Source: Cephalopachus bancanus
Lineage: Eukaryota; Chordata; Mammalia; Primates; Tarsiidae
Assembly (NCBI GenBank): GCA_027257055.1
Contig: JAPVLO010000083.1
Location: 6,432,001-6,496,000, forward strand
Direction: 5' to 3'
DNA: 64,000 bases
In this document: positions 1 to 11,990 of the stretch, one piece after another
How positions within the stretch are numbered: the stretch's first letter is position 1
Layout of the letters: every line of letters begins with the position of its first letter
Notes under the pieces: model-generated
What the model was told of the DNA's origin: nothing
The model's database searches: none
The model's input: the letters and a program-made list of their open reading frames with translations, nothing else
Made by a program: the position numbers and the translations under genes

Positions 1-345
1 AGCTGGCCTTCTCCTGAAGTAGGTCATAAGACCATTATTCTGGAGGTGCCTGCCCTATTATAGCAAAGGACAGGAGTGTTTTACCTCTGAAGACACAGTA
101 ACACAGAGAATCTAGAAAAACAAAGCCTTGCTGAATTTCCCTCCCTGCAATTTATTACCATTAGATCATACCCTTTTATCCTCCAGTTGTATTTCTCCAC
201 AAGTATTCACTGTACAAAACTTAGTATGAAAATAGACAGGTTTCCATATTTCTTTGGGTTTTCACTTATGAAGGTTCTTATGTAAGGCACAACATATGAA
301 ATAAATGTGTATGCTTTTCTCTTGTTAATCTGTCTTTTGTATGAG
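1..345 (+). repeat. LTR-like ERV fragment, copy A
   Basis: This stretch is related to 11110-11685. Both have 'taggtcataagacc', then a Pu-gtcataccctttt-type block, then an AATAAA signal (here about 300-306) followed by a T-rich 'cttttctcttgttaatctgtct' type tail. A shared poly(A) signal and U5-like tail are typical of the 3' half of an LTR. The left edge is cut by the window. The family is not named, and divergence suggests an old insertion. Confidence 0.5.
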
Positions 346-653
346 AAAACAAACTTTTTATTCCTTCTTCCCTCCAATGTTTAGTCAATCACTATCATTT
401 TGTATACTTCATAGGTTGTCTAAGAACATTGAAGAATTAATTATTTCTCTTTAAAAATATACTGATTAATTTTTTAATAAATGATGCAAATGTAAAAGCA
501 CATTTTAATTACTAGGTTTTCAATTAACTACACAAAAGTGAATTATGTAATTTGAAGTTGATATATCTAGAAAATGGAACAATTATACAATCTATTTCAA
601 TTTAGTGACAATTTTGTGCAAACATCACATATACATATTTTTCCAATCTTTTC

Positions 654-940
654 TTTTCTTTTTTTTTTTTTTGAGTTGGAGTCTTACAGGTTGGCGAACA
701 GTGGCACACTCACAGCCACCGCAGTCTCAGCTGGGCTCAGTTGATCCTTCTACCTCAGTCTTCCAAGTAGCTGGAACCAGAGGCATACGCCACCATTACC
801 CAGCTAATTTTTTTATTTATTGTAGAGATGAAGTCTTGCCATGTTGCTCAGGCTGATCTTGGACCTCTGAGCTCAGACAATCCTCTCGTCTCCACCTCCC
901 AAAGTTTTGGGATTACAGGCTTGAGCCACCGCGCCCGGCC
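654..940 (-). repeat. Alu element (older, diverged)
   Basis: This is a dimeric Alu in reverse orientation. It runs from a T-run (poly(A) tail) through both arms to the 5' end 'cgcgcccggcc'. A 14-bp target duplication, tttccaatcttttc, flanks it at 640-653 and 941-954. The sequence differs from the young copies (e.g. cgcgcccggcc rather than cgagcccggc, and a degraded left-arm B box), so it is an older subfamily. Confidence 0.93.
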
Positions 941-954
941 TTTCCAATCTTTTC

Positions 955-2205
955 AACACCATAAAGGAGATAATATAATTTCATTTGGCAAGCATAGTAA
1001 TTGAAGGCCAGAGCGTTATACAATTTGATCATATAAAAAACTTGGTAAGTAGCAGAGGCATCATTTCTAATATCCTATGTATTACATTTTTAACATTTTA
1101 TTTATTAACTAAACCGAATGGCTATTTATTCATTAAAAAAATTACTCAAGTACTAACTAGGACAAAGCATTGCTCTAGATTGGAGGAAGATAATATATGG
1201 AAGATTGCAAACATTCAAAATCACTGAGGTCTGACTGTGTTTCAACTTGGTCTCTAGGTCATTTGTGTCCAAATTAACTTGTGTGCTTGTGAAAAATGAA
1301 AATACATCCTATCCAAAAGATAGTATGTCAGTACATGGAATTTTATTGTTTCTTTAAACCTTAGGTAATCTGAACACATATTAAAGTTTGAGAACCACAG
1401 GCAGCTCTAAAAAAACAAATGAAGATGTATGCTATGTGAATTACAAAATGGAGCATTACTCTTTTAAATTAGATTAAAATGAAATATCTCTATCACAATA
1501 TGGAACCATGAATATAGATCTTGAACATTTTCTAGATGAAAAATTGATCTAGAAAATTCAGATATCTCCAAAATGATGCAATTTCTGGGGAATCAAGTGT
1601 CAGTTTCAAGTTTTCAGATAAATCTTCTTAAACTTCTTTTTTCTAAAATGACAATGACTTTTGAAACTTTTCGTGTATATAGGCAATTCATTTGCCTATA
1701 TCAACATTGTTAAAAGAAAACGCTCTAGAAGTAACATAGTAATGTTTATTTTTTGTGTACAAGTGATTTTTAGAATTTGAACACATTGGTATCAACTGAA
1801 ATTTATAATGATTAGTCATGAAGAGCTCTTGTTTAGAAAGCTGAGACAAGACATGAGCTAGCATTTTTTAAACAGACCTGTTAGTTTTGAATATTTTAAC
1901 AAAGGCAGTTAATTATCCTTTTCCTTTTCTTCTAGGCACCAGCTAGTAACATTTCCTACCCTTTCTTGTAACAGGTGTGAACTTGAAACTGAGTTCTAAA
2001 CAAAGAAACAGAAGAAAAAGAGAGAAAGGGATGCTTGCTATTTCCAGGCAGAACTTTCAAAACAACCCCCATGTTCCTTTATGCACTTTTTCTTTCCTGA
2101 CTGGCCAGAATAAAACCATGCAGATCTAACTTGTAAGGAATGTACTGAGATGGCTTAGGTTTCTGCCACCAACCCTTTTTCTATTCTATAAGCTAATATA
2201 AACTA
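955..2205. other. AT-rich DNA, no recognised feature
   Basis: No gene, convincing exon or repeat family was recognised. The short open frames here have no homology I recognise and no coding signature. Confidence 0.5.
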
Positions 2206-2335
2206 ATATATAAATCTCTCTATATATAGAGAGAGAAAGAGGGAGAGAGAGATTTATAGATAGATATAGATATAGATAGGATATATTATATATATATATA
2301 TATATAAAGAGAGATAGATATAGATATACATAGGA
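2206..2335. repeat. Simple repeat: (TA)n/(GA)n/(GATA)n
   Basis: Interrupted tracts of TATA, GAGA and GATA are arranged partly as inverted repeats (taaatctctc ... gagagattta around tctctatatatagagaga). This is low-complexity DNA, probably length-variable. Confidence 0.9.
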
Positions 2336-5300
2336 TTTCAGTCTTACAATTTCAGAAATCCATTAATGGAGCTCAATCTATACTAATAAAATTAAGAAAA
2401 TAATTTAATATTTAATGAAGCATTTAGCAATGACATCTACATCTAACCATCAGTATTTGTGGTAGGAAAGTGAGAAATAATTAAAGTATATTTAAAATTT
2501 TAAGGAAACTGTATAATTTTGAGATTCTGAATCACATGGTCTGTTTATTTAGGAGTGGTCAATATATTTAACAGAAACTTGTGTGGATTCAGATTTTCAT
2601 TAACTGAATTGTTTAGATAATTCATGAAATTTCATGATGAGAAATTATGACATTTTGTGAAATCCATCTTTTTGATATTGACTCCTTCACTAAATCATAT
2701 AACACAAGCCTGATGTGATATTTGCTAAAGCCAATTTGCTATCTAGAGCTCTCAGATGTCTGAACATGGTTTTCAAATATGCCTGATGTCCCTTGACTTA
2801 AGGATATTTTGATTTTTTGTACATCAACTTTTAAAAACATATTCATCTCTTCTCTTGACATCTGTGGTAGTTAATAATTCATTTTGGTCCCCATTTAAAG
2901 GAAAGATGGGCTAGCTGCCCTTCTTTAGTATTTCAGAAATAACCTTTTTAGAGAATCACATTGCACTTCTTCTTGTGACTAGGCTTATCTCTTGAATAGA
3001 TAAAACACTTTTAAAGAGCAAAATAAGATTTAGCGTTACAAAAAATGAGGTTCAACCTAATTTAAAAATATAGTTTTATCTTACCTTAACCAATCATTTT
3101 TCTTTAACTCATCTATATGAAGAAACATATAGTTTCCTTCTTTAAGGATGTTTAACTAGTTATATGCAATCTTGTGATCACAAATACCATGAAGAAAATA
3201 TTGCAGCTAATCAGACATCACCAGAGTACTAGAAAAACATCATGCATACCTAGGGCAAAATATTTTAAGATTTTTAAAAATATATTTATTAAGTAAATGA
3301 TGGCATATTTATATGTCTAAATAACTTGTAGATATTATAACCTATGTTTCAGAAGAACTTTCATTGCCATTAAAAAGTTCTCAGTGTATAGTGATGAGGA
3401 AAACTGGATTTAAAACAGTGTTAACTTGTATGGAAAGAAGACAAATGGCATACAGAAAAAGTGACTAAATCCATCACAAGATGAGGAACATCTGTATTTC
3501 TTTGCCAGTTTTATAAGTAAATTTATGAATTCTTCCCAGGGAGGGAGAGTATGTATTAATTTGTGGATAACTTGAGAAAGGGGAAAGCAGTTGCTGAAAA
3601 TCAGGGATTCAGATTGTGAGAGACAACTCTGGGAAATGGTACTGTTTATCCTATCAATGAAGAGCTTCTCAAAATAAGGAAATGACATCTCTGAGTTATC
3701 TCTCTTCACTGATGGTTACTGGAGGTAAAATTATCAATAATGTTTTTTCTTCCAAATACTAGTGAACTGAAACTAATTTGTGAGCATTAAACAATAACTT
3801 GACTGATAATTGTACGTTAAGCTTTCAGTGTTTTTTAACTATCAGAATGAATATCACTGGATTGTAATTCTCTTTGCTTCATCATGTATGGGCTATATTG
3901 CACACATTAACCATCTTTCAGAAAATATGAAGGTTTTACTTCTGAATCTCACAGACTGGAGACTGTACAATAGCAGAGCATCTGTACTGTGAGACTACTA
4001 CCATGTGGTACTGCATGGAGGTAATTTCACTGCTGTGAGGGACAATGATTTGTTACAGTCTTCCTGATATGTCAGTCCTACTCTGCTCTGTCAAATTGTC
4101 CATTGGAAAAGTAGATGGAACCCATGAAGAAACCCAAAGAAGAGAATATGCTGAAATGGAATTGAAACAAGAATGCTAACAGGGCCATGTATTCCAGGTG
4201 CCGCTTTAGAAGAGACAATTATGAGAATGCTCTTAGGAGAAGAGAAAGCACAAAATCTTTTCCTTGGGAAATAGCTGTGGTTTTCTTTAGTCTATTTTCA
4301 GTATATCACTGAGACCAATCTCTACTCCTACAGTGAACGTTCAAATATGGAGAGAGGATGAGGCAATATGCAAATGGAGCATCCATGGATATCACTCCAT
4401 TGATGGAACAATATGCCTGAGGGCAACTTTGAAAAAGTTATTAACCCATATCCAAAGTCAACAATATACCATGTTAATAACCATAGAATAAGATGTGGTT
4501 TTAGGACAGTTATTAATTGACCAGGAAGACAAAGAAGAGTAGCACTCGCAGAAATAACTCTTAAGAGAACAATAAGAGCTACCCACATCAGTGTAGTACA
4601 GCACTGAAAAACATCTTCTCCACTGTTTTACCTTACAGTTGGACCACAGAGCTAATTATCCTAATGGAACAATCAGAAGAGATAAAACAAAAGACATTAA
4701 CCTTCTCATTCCACAGTTAAGCCCTAGCTGCTTGGAAAACAATATAAGTGAAATTTTTTTTCATAATTGCAATATTGTTCTGTCTCCAGATTCACTGTAA
4801 TACAATATTTAATCATCAGTGGCTTTTCATAGCTATTCCTGTTCATATAAATGATGCTAAATGTGAGATAGGAGGTCTTTTGAGGAGAAGATTAGATGTT
4901 TGGTAGAGTGTTTAATGTTTGATTAATTACATTTAATTATTTAATTTAATATAGATCCTTAGATGTTTGATGTTACTAATATTTATATAATATGTTATCT
5001 AACACTATGTAATAAAGGATTTTTTGTTAGTTTCATAGAAATTATGTTTGCTGATAAGCATGCATGAGATTGGGGGAAATTGGTAGAACAAATTGAAGCA
5101 TAGTATCACCACTCTGGATGTTATAAATTATGTTAGACATCATCATTCAGGTAGCATTACAACAAAATAAAGTTCTCCATCAAAAGAGATTCAATAAACT
5201 AGAGAAAAATTTGTCTATAAAGGAATTAATCCAGAGTTAGGAGGTAGAGTGGTAGGTCTGAATTCATTTCCAATCCAGAGATGCCTAGATATGATCTAGG

Positions 5301-5607
5301 ATTTATTCTCTGAAAAAGTTGCTTCCTCACAAATGAACAATGAATAGAGATCAATGAAAAATGTTAATTGGCCCGATTATTCATGAATATAAAAATTGAT
5401 GAGTCCTTAAAAATGGCAGTGACAACAGGAAGGGCACATTTGGCAGTACTCCTGGAGGGAATATTTGACATGCACACTAGAAAAAATAGATAAAAAATTA
5501 AAAGGTAATTTCTCCAAGGCCACGTGTGAGGGACTTGCATCTGACATGTCAAAATTCCCAATGCAATCTCTATTTGGCTGAAAGTTATATTTCCTGGATT
5601 ACATCTT
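2336..5607. other. Unassigned AT-rich DNA
   Basis: About 3.3 kb without a recognised gene. The segments 3390-3720 and 4000-4640 are somewhat richer in GC and may be decayed old repeats, but I could not assign a family. Open frames of up to 99 codons occur on the minus strand here; they look like chance. Confidence 0.4.
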
Positions 5608-5840
5608 TTTAAAATGGTTTTATTTTATTATAGAGATATGGGGATACAAGCAAGGATTAATTATAAAAGAAGGCTGCATGCAGGTGAAGTTTGGGCCTCC
5701 AACTGGCTCTTACTTCTCCTGATTTGGGACCAGGTACACTTTGTGTTGTTATGTGTCTCCCCTCCCTCCCTTAGCAGTGCTCAGTGATTATCAATCCCTC
5801 CTTTGTGTTAATGTTAATGTGATTAATGTTCAAGTCCCAT

Positions 5841-6872
5841 TTATGAGTGATAACATGTGATTTTCATTTCTTTATTTCTGTGATAGATCACTAAGTATGA
5901 TGGTCTCCAACTCCATCCAATTTCTGTGAAGTTTTTGTTGTTGTTCTTTTTATGGCTGCACAATACTCCATTGTGTATATATACCACATTTTCTTTATCT
6001 AGTCTACTTTCGATGGGCAATAGAGTTGGTTCCATGTTTTTGCTATTGTGAATAGTGTGGCTGTAAACATTCATGTGCAGGGTGTCTTTTGGTAGGAAAA
6101 TTTATCTTCCTCTGGATATATTCCCAGGAGAGGGATTGCTGGATAATATGGAAGGTCAATTTTCAGTTCTTTTAGAAATCACCACACAGCTTTCCATACA
6201 GGTTGAACTAGCTTGCACTCCCAATAATAGTGTAGAAGCATTCTATTTTCTCTGTACCAACTTCAACAACTGCTTTTTTTTTTTTAATTTATTTATTAAT
6301 GATGAACATTCTTACTGGTGTTAGGTGCTATCTCATTGCAGTTTTGCCTTTCTTGATAATGAGTAAGACTGAGCATTTTTTAAAAGTGTCTGGTGACTGC
6401 TTATATATCTTCCTTTGAAAAGTGTGTATTCATATCCTTTGCCCATTTTTAAATAGGGTTTTTGTTAGTTTTTCTTTCAGCTCATTTGAGTTCCTTTTAG
6501 ATCCTGGCTGTTAGGGCTTTGTCAGATGTAATTAGCAATTTTTTTTCCTCATTCTCTGGTTTGTCTCCCACCTTCTTGATGGTTTCTTTTGCTGTACAAA
6601 AGCTTTTCAGTTTCATGGGGTTCCACCCACTTGTGTGTCTTAGCTTTTAGGGCATTTAATTTTGGGGATTCAGTTAAGAATTTGTTGCCTACTCTGATGT
6701 GCATAAGGACATGCATAAGAGTGGTGTTTCCTATGTTTTCTTCTTTGATTTTTATGGCTTGAAATGTTGTCTTTAGGTCTTCAATCCATTTTGTGTTGAT
6801 TTTTGTATATGGTGATAGGTAGGGGTCCAGTTTCGTTCTTCCATATGTGGTCATCCAGTTTTCCAACACCAT
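5841..6872 (-). pseudogene. L1 ORF2 C-terminal remnant
   Basis: Minus-strand pieces encode the region between the reverse transcriptase and the cysteine-rich C-terminus of L1 ORF2p. They match the same regions in the L1s at 25086-31892 and 49490-55700 ([11 protein letters not shown], then the IHNGVLCSHK block). Stops and frame changes separate the pieces, so no protein can be made. Confidence 0.8.
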
Positions 6873-7366
6873 TTGCTAAATATGATCTCCTTTACTTAGT
6901 GATTGTTACCGGTGGCTTAGAGAAAGATGAGTTGCTTGAGAGACCCTTCCAGAATCTCTGTCCTGTTCTGCTGCTCTATATGCCTGTTCTTGAACCAGTA
7001 CCAGGCTGCTTTTATTATTGTTGCCTTATTGAAAAGTTTAAAGGCTGGAAATGTGATACCTCCCACTTTGTTCCCTTTGGTGAGGATTGTTTTGGCTATT
7101 TGTGCTCTTTTCTATTCCTTTATGAATTTATGTACTGTCATTTCCTGGTCTGAGGAGAATGATGTTGGTAATTTGATGGGCATTGCATTGAATCTGTCAA
7201 TTGCCTTTGATAAGATGAACATCTTAACAATATTGATTCTTCTAATCCATGAGCAAGGAATGTTTTTCCATTTGTTTGTGTCATCTTTGATTTCTTTGAG
7301 CAGTGTTTTGTATTCTTGTTGCAAAGGTTTTTCACTTCTCTGATTTGTTGGATGCCATGGTATTTC

Positions 7367-7368
<2 letters not shown>

Positions 7369-7411
<43 letters not shown>

Positions 7412-7446
7412 ACGCATGCGCGTGCGTGTGGACGCACACGCACAGG
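7369..7446. repeat. (TG)n microsatellite with GC-alternating end
   Basis: An uninterrupted TG tract is followed by cacgcatgcgcgtgcgtgtg and gacgcacacgcac, all alternating purine-pyrimidine. It lies inside the L1 at 5608-7470. Confidence 0.95.
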
Positions 7447-7470
7447 GCTATTGTGAATGGGGTCAGTATT

Positions 7471-7963
7471 GAATGGAATGTGTATTGTGCCATTTAATCA
7501 AGTCGTAGTATTTACTTATGTAGAGACAGTGGCCATGTAGCATGCAATGATGAAAGTAGCTACTATTATACATTTCTTTATTTTCTATAAGATCCTTTTT
7601 TATTCTGAAAGAACCTAGGCTTATTTAATAAAATGAAGACAATTGTTCCCACACTGCAAACAAAGCAAAGGACGTTTCTTTAGAATTTTGGAAACAAAGA
7701 ATTTTGTTTAAATTTAGTAAATCAATGTTCTGATTGGCTCAAAGAGAAACTGAACTGGTCATTGACTGGATAGGTTCACAGAGTAAGTCTATTGGAGTAG
7801 AAGAGTAGTGTTTGCTGACTTTGGGTGACTCAGCACAAGACTCCTGTCAACCAGTCTTAGAGTTCACTGACCAAACACTTTTATATTTTTCTATTCCCTT
7901 AAAAAGAGGATGCCACCCTTATTTGTTCGATTAGCACAACGGTTTTATTTTCAAATACATATG
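7471..7963. other. Unassigned DNA between L1 and solo LTR
   Basis: No recognised feature. Confidence 0.4.
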
Positions 7964-8370
7964 ATAATTTGTTGGGAGCTGACCACGGAGGCCCACTGAG
8001 CATTAGGGATCAGGGAGGGCCGAGGATCCAGGGCCACTAGGATGTGTTCTGGAGCCGCTGACCCCATTTTCCTCCTCCTTTTACCATATAGCACAAGTAA
8101 CCTAAAGGAACTCTGCTGACCTAAGCTGAAGGCTCTGTGACTGTGACAGGCATGGCTCACGCTAGAAACTCATTGTTCCTGTTTCCCATAAACTGCGGTT
8201 TTGGCTTAGGTATTAGATATAATTCAAACTCAGGTCACATTTGGGAAACTTTTACACGGTACAACCCTCTTTATAAGATTTTAAAGTATATTTGTAGAAT
8301 TAGTATATACTTATGGAGAGCTGTTTTCAGCTTTAGATGGTATAGATGATTATCTAGAGTTACCAGAAAT

Positions 8371-8910
8371 GGCCCAGCACAAACCTTGAGCTGGGACACA
8401 TTCCTGAGGGCCCAACGCATACTTTGGACTGGGCTGCATTCTTTTAGGCCAGCTTTAGCTACAGTTAGTGTAGGGTTTTTCTACCTATTATAGAAATTGA
8501 ATTTATTTTGTTCATAAAAAATATTGTAGAATAGGTCATGCTAACGTCAGGGAATCATGTTAGTTCAAGCACGACCAATCATGATATTTTGAGGTTTAAT
8601 AAGAATACAATTAACTTTAGAAATTTTATTGTCTCCATTTTCTACTATTGTGGTTTTGGCCTTAGTTCATTTACAGTTTATATTTGAGTTTTATTTTTAG
8701 AAGCTTTGTTGCTGATGATCAGCTTTATACATTAGGATTATGAATTAGAAACTTTCATAGAAATTGGGATAGATATATAGGACTTTAGAATAGCCATTTT
8801 GTTAAGAGATTGTAACCTATTGTTCCAAAAGGTGGCCCACCGTGAACCTTGAACTGGGCCATATCCTGTAGAGCCCAGCATTATCTTTGGACTGGGCCAC
8901 ATTCTTTAGG
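8371..8910 (+). repeat. Direct-repeat blocks in LTR U3
   Basis: Block 1 (8371-8449) and block 2 (8834-8910) share the order ggccca..., accttgarctggg, then tttggactgggc and cattcttt-agg, about 463 bp apart. Similarity seems to continue into flanking sequence. This indicates duplication of a U3 segment within the solo LTR. Confidence 0.8.
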
Positions 8911-9249
8911 AGTTGGCTTAAGCTTCTGTAACATTGTGTAAGTGGTATTACATAGACTAGAAAGCTAATAAAATTTAAGTTAGTCATCATGGGTGTTGTG
9001 TGCGCATGAACTTTAGAAGTTATTGATTATCAGAACATCATGACGCTAGTAGGGATTGTTTCACTGCTTTTGAAGAGCATTAACTAGCAAAGGGAACAAT
9101 AAGACAATCTTGGGGTTTGTCCTTCCTCATACCTGAGGAAACATCTGGTGGGTGGGGGACACCCCTCATGCACCTGGCTTTATGTTCATGTGAAAGACTT
9201 GTGAGACTGTCTGAGTAAAATTTGGGGATAAATACCTACTGTAACTTTC

Positions 9250-9255
9250 AATAAA
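9250..9255 (+). promoter_or_regulatory. LTR poly(A) signal AATAAA
   Basis: AATAAA lies 260 bp before the LTR end and just upstream of the pyrimidine-rich U5. It is placed where a retroviral polyadenylation signal is expected. Confidence 0.6.
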
Positions 9256-9521
9256 TGGCTTCTGCTCATTTCACTGAACAGTTGTCCACTTTCTTTCTTT
9301 CTCTTTCTTCATCTTTATATCTATCCCTTCTCTTTCTTTCTTTTAATATCTATCCCTACTACAGAATCGGCTTCTATGCTAGACAGAGTCCAGGCTCTTT
9401 CTTTCTTCCCCCTTTTCTTTTTTTCTTTATTTCTCCAGAATAATCACCGACGCTGCCACACCTTCCAAGGGACCTCCTAAATCTCCCCAAAACTTGCAGG
9501 GGCTGGCCCCCCACAATAATT

Positions 9522-10009
9522 ATGCATTTGTCACCCAAATATCGTCCAAGAAAAATGTTTTTACTTTTACTAATGTTAAACTAAACAAATTTGCCTCTGA
9601 AAAAATGAATCAGTAGTAATTAAATTCAAAAAAGAAGTATTTGTCTATAAAGCATGTGCACAGTTCTAATATTAGAGATCTGTGGTGGTGAGATCTCTTG
9701 TGAGTTGGTCCTGCTTTAGTAGATAGGAGCTGGGCAGTAATGTAAAAAGTCTGAGTCCCAGTCAGAAGTTGGAGTTGATGTGGTACATGCATAAATTTAT
9801 ACGATCATTTGAGACTAAGATAAATTTTTCTCTTTTATCACAGTCGGCAACAAGGAGCTTTCCCAATGCCATCCACATTATTTCCGTCACAGAACCTCAT
9901 GCACTGAGACTTTCTCTTTGAGACAGAGAATGGGCAATTAGTGTACTGGCCAAGTAGTGACATGTTGTACTTTCTTTTGCAGTTGTACAAGTTGTATCAA
10001 TATATGATT
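9522..10009. other. Unassigned AT-rich DNA
   Basis: No recognised feature. Confidence 0.4.
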
Positions 10010-10690
10010 ATCTAATGCCTACTACATTGCTGTCCACGCAGTGGGACCCAAGAATACAATGTTTGGAAAATCAAGCATTGTCTTATCCCTTATGGACTTT
10101 ACCTGGGAAGGCAAAATACATAACAATAAAAGACCATGAAAATGAATGTAAAATTAAAACTAAGATAATTGCTATAAATAAAGACCTTCAACAGTACAAA
10201 AATTGAAAACAGGGGCTCTAACAAATCTGAAAGTTTAGTACTTAGTTCTAAGGACATAGTTTCAGAGGTGAGTTTGGAAGGACATGTAGAAACTGGATGC
10301 AGGAAAAAAGGCAGATGGAGGTAGAACTCTAGGCAGAAGGCACAGTTTTTATAAATCCCACAGATAGTCGGAATATGGAGACTCCAAATCAATAATGATA
10401 GTGGTATAGGATGAAGCTAGAGAGGTAATTATGAGTAAGACTGGGAAGTTTTATAAATATTTTTAGACAGTTTTAATTTATTTTTAAATTCTAAAAGTAG
10501 TAGGACTATATTAGAGGGTTATAAACCAGAGAAATATAATTAGGTTTGCATTTTGTGGAATTCATTTGATTTGCACTGTTGAGAATAATTTGACCTGGAA
10601 GAAATGGTGCACAATCATTAAGACTATGGAAATAGTATAGGTGATGAATAATAGTAGTTTTGATTGAAGGAATTATATTAGATAAGGGTA
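10010..10690 (+). repeat. Ancient mammalian interspersed repeat (family unnamed)
   Basis: The order of blocks matches a widespread old mammalian repeat as I remember it: ctactacattgctgtccacgc, a gaggtgagtttggaaggac block, aggcagaaggcaca, gctagagaggtaattatgag, and ttagagggttat...tttgatttgcactgttgagaa. The same family occurs at 62105-64000 and, antisense, near 44430-44580. I cannot give the RepeatMasker name with certainty. Confidence 0.55.
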
Positions 10691-10709
10691 ATAAAATTTA
10701 ACTGATTTA

Positions 10710-11006
10710 GCCAGGCTCGGTGGCTCAGCCTGTAATCCCACGCCTTTGGGAGGCTGAGGTGAGTGGATTGCCTGAGCCCGCGGGTTCGAGACCCACCTGG
10801 GCAACTTGGAAAGACCTCATCTCTACAATAAATAAAAAATTAGCCAGGCGTGGTAGCGCGCGGCTGTAGTTCCAGCTACTTGGAAGGCTGAGTGGAAGGA
10901 TCACGGAGCCCAGCAGGTCGAGGCTGTGGTGGCCGGGAAGCGGTCACTGCACTCCAGTCTGGGCGACAGAATGACACTCCAACTCAAAAAAAAAACAAAA
11001 AACAAC
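10710..11006 (+). repeat. Alu element
   Basis: Sense dimeric Alu, starting gccaggctcggtggctcagc and ending gacactccaactc plus an interrupted A tail. A target duplication aactgattta lies on each side (10700-10709 and 11007-11016). It carries the lineage-specific left-arm GCGGGTTCGAGACCC block. Confidence 0.95.
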
Positions 11007-11109
11007 AACTGATTTAACAGAAAGTATTATATAGAACTCTTCTTTCTTGTGGCATTTTAAAAATATTGGGGCTCAGAAAACAATACCTTAAAATAAAAAT
11101 AAAGGCCTC

Positions 11110-11690
11110 ATCAAAAACTTCAGAAGCAAAAGTTTTTATCTGACCATCTCTTGCCCAATATTTCTTATTCCCATTCTTCTCTAAGGCTGGCCATAGAAAC
11201 TAGAATCCCTTTCTTCCAAGAAAGTCCATAAAAACCAGAACCCCTTTTCTTGGAAGGCAGCCATAAAACTTAAAAATGTTCTATGTAAAACTGCTCACAG
11301 GAAATTATCTGATCTACCTATAGGTCATAAGACCCCCATTCCAGAGAGAAACTTGCTCCAAATCTGAAGGGAAAGAATGAATGCACAGAGAGGCCAAGAA
11401 GAATAAAGACTGACAGATCTTGCTAAATTTTCTCACATAGTCTGAGTGAACGAAGTCATACCCTTTGTTCAATTATATTTCTTCATGACTGCTCACATTT
11501 TGTTGAATCTAAACATTAAAATGGACAATTTCCCCTGTGTCTTTTGTTCTTCATTCTGAAGCTTCATGTGTACACACGTTAAATAAATTTGCCTGCCTTT
11601 TCTCCCCTTAATCAGTCTATCTCATATCAATGATTTTCAGCAAAACTTTAGGGGGCTATGAGCCTTGATCTCCACACAAGAATGCTTGAT
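11110..11690 (+). repeat. LTR-like ERV fragment, copy B
   Basis: Related to 1-345. It includes taggtcataagaccccca, gaacgaagtcataccctttg, an AATAAA in gttaaataaatttgcctgc and a T-rich U5-like tail ending near ctccacacaaga. The layout (U3 body, AATAAA about 100 bp before the end) fits a class I LTR. Internal viral sequence is absent. Confidence 0.55.
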
Positions 11691-11774
11691 TTTTTCTAAA
11701 TATGTAGTTGTTCCAGAAGGAATTTAAATATGTTGAGTATATATAAGCCATTTCTACCAAGTTATCTGGAGTTT

Positions 11775-11990
11775 ATTTTTATTTTATTTTATTTAAGTTG
11801 TGGGTACAAGTCAGGATTGCATATATAAGTAGTTTAGGTACAGATGAAGTTTTGGGTCTCCCATTGGACCCCACTTTTCTTGGATCAGAATCAGGCACCC
11901 TCACTGATGTTCTGTTCCTACCCCCTCCCCTGGCTGTGTTCCACTACTGCCAGTCCCTTTTTTGTTGTATCATGATAGATGAAAGGACAT
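11775..11990 (-). mobile_element. L1 3' UTR fragment, antisense
   Basis: It begins with a TTTTA tract (poly(A) tail), then gttgtgggtacaagtcagg, the motif common to L1 3' ends in this window. It ends just before the LTR at about 11991. Only 3' UTR and the last bases of ORF2 remain. Confidence 0.88.

Larger units (their letters stand above)
5608..7470 (-). mobile_element. L1 3' portion, antisense, 5'-truncated
   Basis: The left edge is the L1 3' end (T-rich, then the gatatggggatacaag 3' UTR motif shared with other L1s here). Moving right, the minus strand encodes decayed ORF2 C-terminal sequence, e.g. [19 protein letters not shown] and the ENVVYIHNGVLCSHKKN block, broken by stops and frameshifts. 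A TG expansion lies inside the element at 7369-7446. The L1 match resumes after it ('ctattgtgaatggggtcag') and fades near 7470. The reading frame is dead. Confidence 0.9.
7970..9515 (+). mobile_element. Solo LTR, class II (ERVK/IAP-like) endogenous retrovirus
   Basis: The element begins TGTTGGGAGC and ends GGCCCCCCACA, so it has the canonical TG...CA ends. It is flanked by a perfect 6-bp duplication, ataatt (7964-7969 and 9516-9521). A 6-bp duplication and the TGTTGGGAG start fit class II beta-type retroviruses. A poly(A) signal AATAAA lies at 9250-9255, downstream of a weak TATA-like gataaatac, so R/U5 lies to the right; U5 holds a CTTT-rich tract (about 9290-9440). At about 1.55 kb the LTR is long. 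No gag, pol or env flanks it, so it is a product of LTR-LTR recombination. The class is inferred from duplication length and ends, not from a database match. Confidence 0.82.
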
